Source: Coriaria nepalensis
Lineage: Eukaryota > Streptophyta > Magnoliopsida > Cucurbitales > Coriariaceae
Direction of reading: 5' to 3'
Assembly: GCA_027186245.1 (NCBI GenBank)
Contig: CP114489.1
Coordinates: forward strand, 4,099,501 to 4,163,500
Length of the DNA stretch: 64,000 nt
Position 1 is the first letter of the stretch. Each line of letters starts with the position of its first letter. The notes under the pieces are model-generated. The model did no database searches. It was not told the origin of the DNA and saw only the letters and a list, made by a program, of their open reading frames with translations. Position numbers and translations under genes: made by a program. Positions 60,801 to 64,000 of the stretch are shown one piece after another.

Positions 60801-62901
60801 AGCCCATGCCTCTCAACTTCTTCTCTCTGTTCAGGAGTAACCTTGCCAAAGCTCACAAGGGCTACATAACAAAAACAGAAGTTATTTTACTTTTGAAAAC
60901 ATAAACAGGGTATCCTAGAAATTCAAGCGAAACTTACTTTTCAAGTGCTCTGTTGTCTTGGGAAACGTTTTCAACAGCTGTGAAGGAAAAAAAACCAAAT
61001 TTAAGAACATCACAAAAGCCATGTAGGATAATCTTTTCAAGGCAGCTTCTAACTCTACAACACCAAAGCATTATATATATATAATTTTTTTTGGCCAAAA
61101 ACATAAATGTTATAGCCTTTTAGTGTGTCGGATATATATGAATATAGCTGTTGCGTGTCCACAGAATTTAGTGACAATAATGTTAGTCTGACATCCTGCG
61201 AACATAAGATTCTTACCTCAGAAATTTTATTCTCTTCAACGAAAGTAATAGAAATCTCTGAGTGGCATATTATAAATTCCACAGCACCAGCACCTAACCA
61301 AATACCAGAGACATGATCAAACATTAATCTAACTCTATTTGGATATTGTCATGCGCAGGTGAGGAGGAAAAGATCCATGCAAGTAAATGCCAGAACTGTG
61401 CACAAATCTGTAACCAAGCATCATCCAAATTCCTAAACACTTAATCACAATTCTAACTAGAGCAGGAATACACAGCATCATCATTTTGATTGTGTAATAT
61501 TGGAGAACTGAGTCAAATAAGTACATACCTAAAGTGTCATACAAAGGAACACAATAGAGCCCATGAGCGTTGCACGCCTGCAATGTTTATGAGTCTCACT
61601 CAAGAGTGTATAAAATCAAATCGAAGTATTATAAGCAAGTTACAGTTAATGATAACAATAGCTAAATGACAAAATGAACACTACATAAGCATGAGTTAGT
61701 GTGCAAATTTTCCGGTCCTCCATCGTCCATGAAATATATTTGCTTTTTCTAATAGTATTGTAGTAGTAACTAGAAATTTTCTACAGATTATGCATAGATA
61801 GCAGGGTTAAAACAAATGTAAAGAAGAAAACAAGGAATCAAAAGGGTACCTCCATGCTTATAATCCACTCTGCGGAATTGGCACCATAAATACCACATTT
61901 TGCACCCTAGAAACCAAAAACAAGCGCAACCAAACATGAGCTACTCAATTTCAGGCATGAACACGTGTAAGAAAACATTTAGAGTACAGTTGAAATGTTT
62001 AGAAGCTTACTTCCCCAAATCCTCGAGTGCGAATAGCGTTCCCAACTTTAATGACCAAGTCATATGCTTCTTTATAAGTTATCCAAACGTATTTACCAGC
62101 CTGCAAAGTACGAGTGCCCCAGAATGCTCTACCTTAGTTCATGCTTAGAGAAAAAGCAAAGGATAGCCATTACCTTGATAATCTGAATAAAATGAATACC
62201 TTCCCGTTCACAATTTCACGCCGTCCAAGCATTCGGTTGCCAGGATTTCTCTTCACAGACATGCTGCACATGAATGTAACAATCAACTCATTGCACGTTT
62301 TGATAAAAGAAAATAGAGGGGGAGAAAAATATTGAGTCTTTTATTTTGTTGATCGCATTCTAAACTAATTCCTCTTTGACTTCTCCAAAAAGATCCGAAG
62401 GTTAAACTGACTAGTGGGGTGTAACAGCAAGCTATGCTACTAGGGAGTGGTTGGATCCTTATGAACAGAACATGCGTAAACCGATAAAGCCAGCACGATT
62501 CTCGTCTAAATGAAGTATGAAAAACCAACTCTTTCTCAAAATAGCAACGACTCGGATGAAGCAAAACATATCAAATCTGTAACCGAATTTTCTGGAAAAT
62601 CACGGAGAAGAACCAGTTCTGAACTTGATGAATCCGGAAATCCAATAAAACACGATTTTTTTCTGAAAGCTAAAACGAATAAACTAGTGCATGACAACTT
62701 TTGTTAGAAAGCAGCCAAAAAAAATTATATAAAGTTGGATTCACACCGGAAAATATCCCAGCAACTATCCAATCCATCAATTGGAGCAGGAAATCCATCC
62801 TTAGCGAAAACACTCCGATAAACCGGCCCGATCGACGGCCTCCCATCCTGAGCTTCCTTTCCTTTCTCCACCTCAATCAAGTACTTCCTCTGCTGCGCCA
62901 T
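57814..62901 (-). CDS. LACS3: Long-chain acyl-CoA synthetase (LACS3/4 type)
   Basis: Nineteen exons on the minus strand: 62901-62747, 62263-62200, 62100-62011, 61906-61850, 61577-61529, 61293-61217, 60977-60938, 60861-60767, 60540-60373, 60241-60131, 60053-59966, 59786-59720, 59522-59447, 59310-59193, 59080-58835, 58747-58608, 58407-58225, 58111-57992, 57861-57814. They sum to 1992 nt, 663 aa, with every junction in phase. The enzyme activates C16-C18 fatty acids to acyl-CoA (ATP to AMP), feeding lipid and surface-wax synthesis, usually at the ER. Features: [20 protein letters not shown] near the start, the AMP-binding motif [11 protein letters not shown] at 230-240, [59 protein letters not shown] (signature motif), and [20 protein letters not shown]. 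No N-terminal peroxisomal or chloroplast targeting is seen. The leader has a (CT)11 tract. LACS3 versus LACS4/5 rests on gene order. Confidence 0.95.
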
Positions 62902-62922
62902 TCCGGAAATCTAGATCAGAAA

Positions 62923-62944
62923 TCTCTCTCTCTCTCTCTCTCTC
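62923..62944. repeat. (CT)n microsatellite in the LACS 5' leader
   Basis: About 11 CT units starting 22 bp upstream of the LACS ATG on the plus strand, read as GA repeats in the transcript direction. Likely variable in length. Confidence 0.9.
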
Positions 62945-64000
62945 GCCAGAAATCGCTGTATCCAATTGCGGTTCAGTAGAGTTGTTTATAGAAGAAACTA
63001 AGAAAAATAGATATATAAATATATATATAAAAAATCGAAGTCAAGAAAATATAAAAATAGGTGGCTCTGGGTGAACAAAGAGCGTATCTATGTTTGACTA
63101 ACAAAGAGGGAAGAAGACTATTCTTTTTTTTTTTTTTTTTTTTTTTTTATTTCTCTCTTTTTCAGTTTATTTGACTTTTAGACGACGACGAGTAAGGTTG
63201 GGCTGGGCTGAGCTGTGCTGGGCTGGGCTATGAAGAAAAGTTCAGCCGTTTAATACTCTAATCGAATTAATGAAAATTAATTTTACTTTTGGATTTTCTT
63301 TTTAATAACCTAAATAAATATATATTCAAATTCATACTCAAACACTCTACCGATAAAAAATGGTTACAGATCTGATCTAATCCAGATTGGTTGATGGATT
63401 GGTCAACTGAGTTTGGTATTATCTTTTTCATTTATTTATTTATTAGATAATGATAAGATAATTAAATTTAAATAAAATAAGATAAATTGAATTAAGCAAT
63501 TTGCAGATGAATATGATATATGAAAATGATATTTATTATTAAGATCATAATTATCATGTTACACGAAAAATACACATAAGAATCTGTACAAAAGTTTGTC
63601 TAACATAGATTTTGTAAAGTGTAATTGTTTGAAATATGGAGGCAAAGCAAATTCTAGAAGTTATTTTTATCAGTGTTTCCATGCGAATAGTAACTCCTTT
63701 GAAGGATATACAATATTTGAAATTGCAAAGGCCCCTTCTAGTTTCTTGATCTTGTATTTTCTTCTTCTAAAATAAACAAAACTAAATACATATTTAAACA
63801 TTCCTCTTTCTCTATGAACACACACACCTCTCACTAGATACAACTATGAAATGAGCAAGTTTAGTTGTGAAGAAAATAAAAACAAGAATGTTGACAGAAG
63901 TCAAATCTCAAAAGACAACACCAGCGGTAGCTCTACTGTTGTAATGTAGTGGAGTTGTTCTCACCTCCTTTTGTTCTTCTTTCTTCCTTTCACTTCTCTC
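62945..64000. other. LACS upstream region and window end
   Basis: Contains a 25-T run (about 63124-63148), a diverged GGGCTG repeat (about 63200-63230) and AT-rich DNA. The last 60 bases, read on the minus strand, are Lys/Arg-rich and end in a good donor (GGAG|GTGAGA at about 63974). They may be an exon of a gene that lies outside the window. This is not enough to call. Confidence 0.4.

Noticed and set aside
63940..64000. Lys/Arg-rich minus-strand exon with a GTGAGA donor at the window end
   Set aside because: Too short to identify; the pyrimidine-rich plus strand gives Lys/Arg codons in antisense by composition alone.

Overview
The window is nuclear DNA of a core eudicot plant. The genes have many short exons with GT-AG introns, the intergenic DNA is AT-rich, and plant-only families are present (WRKY, AP2/ERF, PYL ABA receptor, class-C GH9 endoglucanase). 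Simple repeats and decayed DNA transposons fill the gaps. The sequence alone does not give the species. Names come from remembered family sequence; no search was run.

Layout. 0-2.3 kb (-): 5' part of an ADNT1-type mitochondrial adenine-nucleotide carrier. 3.7-4.8 kb: tandem repeats. 5.6-8.6 kb (+): EDR4-like zinc-ribbon protein. 8.9-10.6 kb (-): decayed three-HMG-box gene. 12.0-12.5 kb (+): conserved protein of unknown function. 13.2-14.5 kb (-): group III WRKY factor. 15.6-16.05 kb (+): frameshifted His-rich protein. 16.4-18.4 kb (-): frameshifted KANSL3/TEX30-like alpha/beta hydrolase. 20.7-21.3 kb (-): stand-alone inhibitor-I9 protein. About 22.5-27.4 kb: dead hAT transposon. 28.2-28.9 kb (+): secreted His-rich protein. 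29.5-31.0 kb (-): PYL8/9-like ABA receptor with a duplicated 3' end. 31.5-35.1 kb: transposon debris. 35.5-39.0 kb (+): DNA primase small subunit with three coding lesions. 39.5-40.2 kb: MITE-like element. 41.3-42.3 kb (-): ERF061-like factor. 47.8-51.1 kb (+): GH9C endoglucanase. 51.9-53.3 kb (-): clade-A-like PP2C. 54.1-57.0 kb (+): CERES-like LRR protein. 57.8-62.9 kb (-): long-chain acyl-CoA synthetase.

Two patterns stand out. First, gene order matches several Arabidopsis neighbourhoods as I recall them: ADNT1 next to a DUF3133 gene; 3xHMG-box next to WRKY53/41; At5g41850 near At5g41880; and ERF061, GH9C2, LACS3 (At1g64380/390/400). The window is a mosaic of ancient blocks. Second, the left 39 kb holds at least five conserved genes with frameshifts, nonsense codons, deletions or a lost start. 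Every gene examined in the right 23 kb reads through cleanly. This looks like differential gene loss after duplication, unless it is a sequence-quality artefact.

Functional links: a PYL receptor and a clade-A-like PP2C, which are receptor and target in ABA signalling, lie 21 kb apart. The PP2C promoter carries ABRE-type G-boxes.
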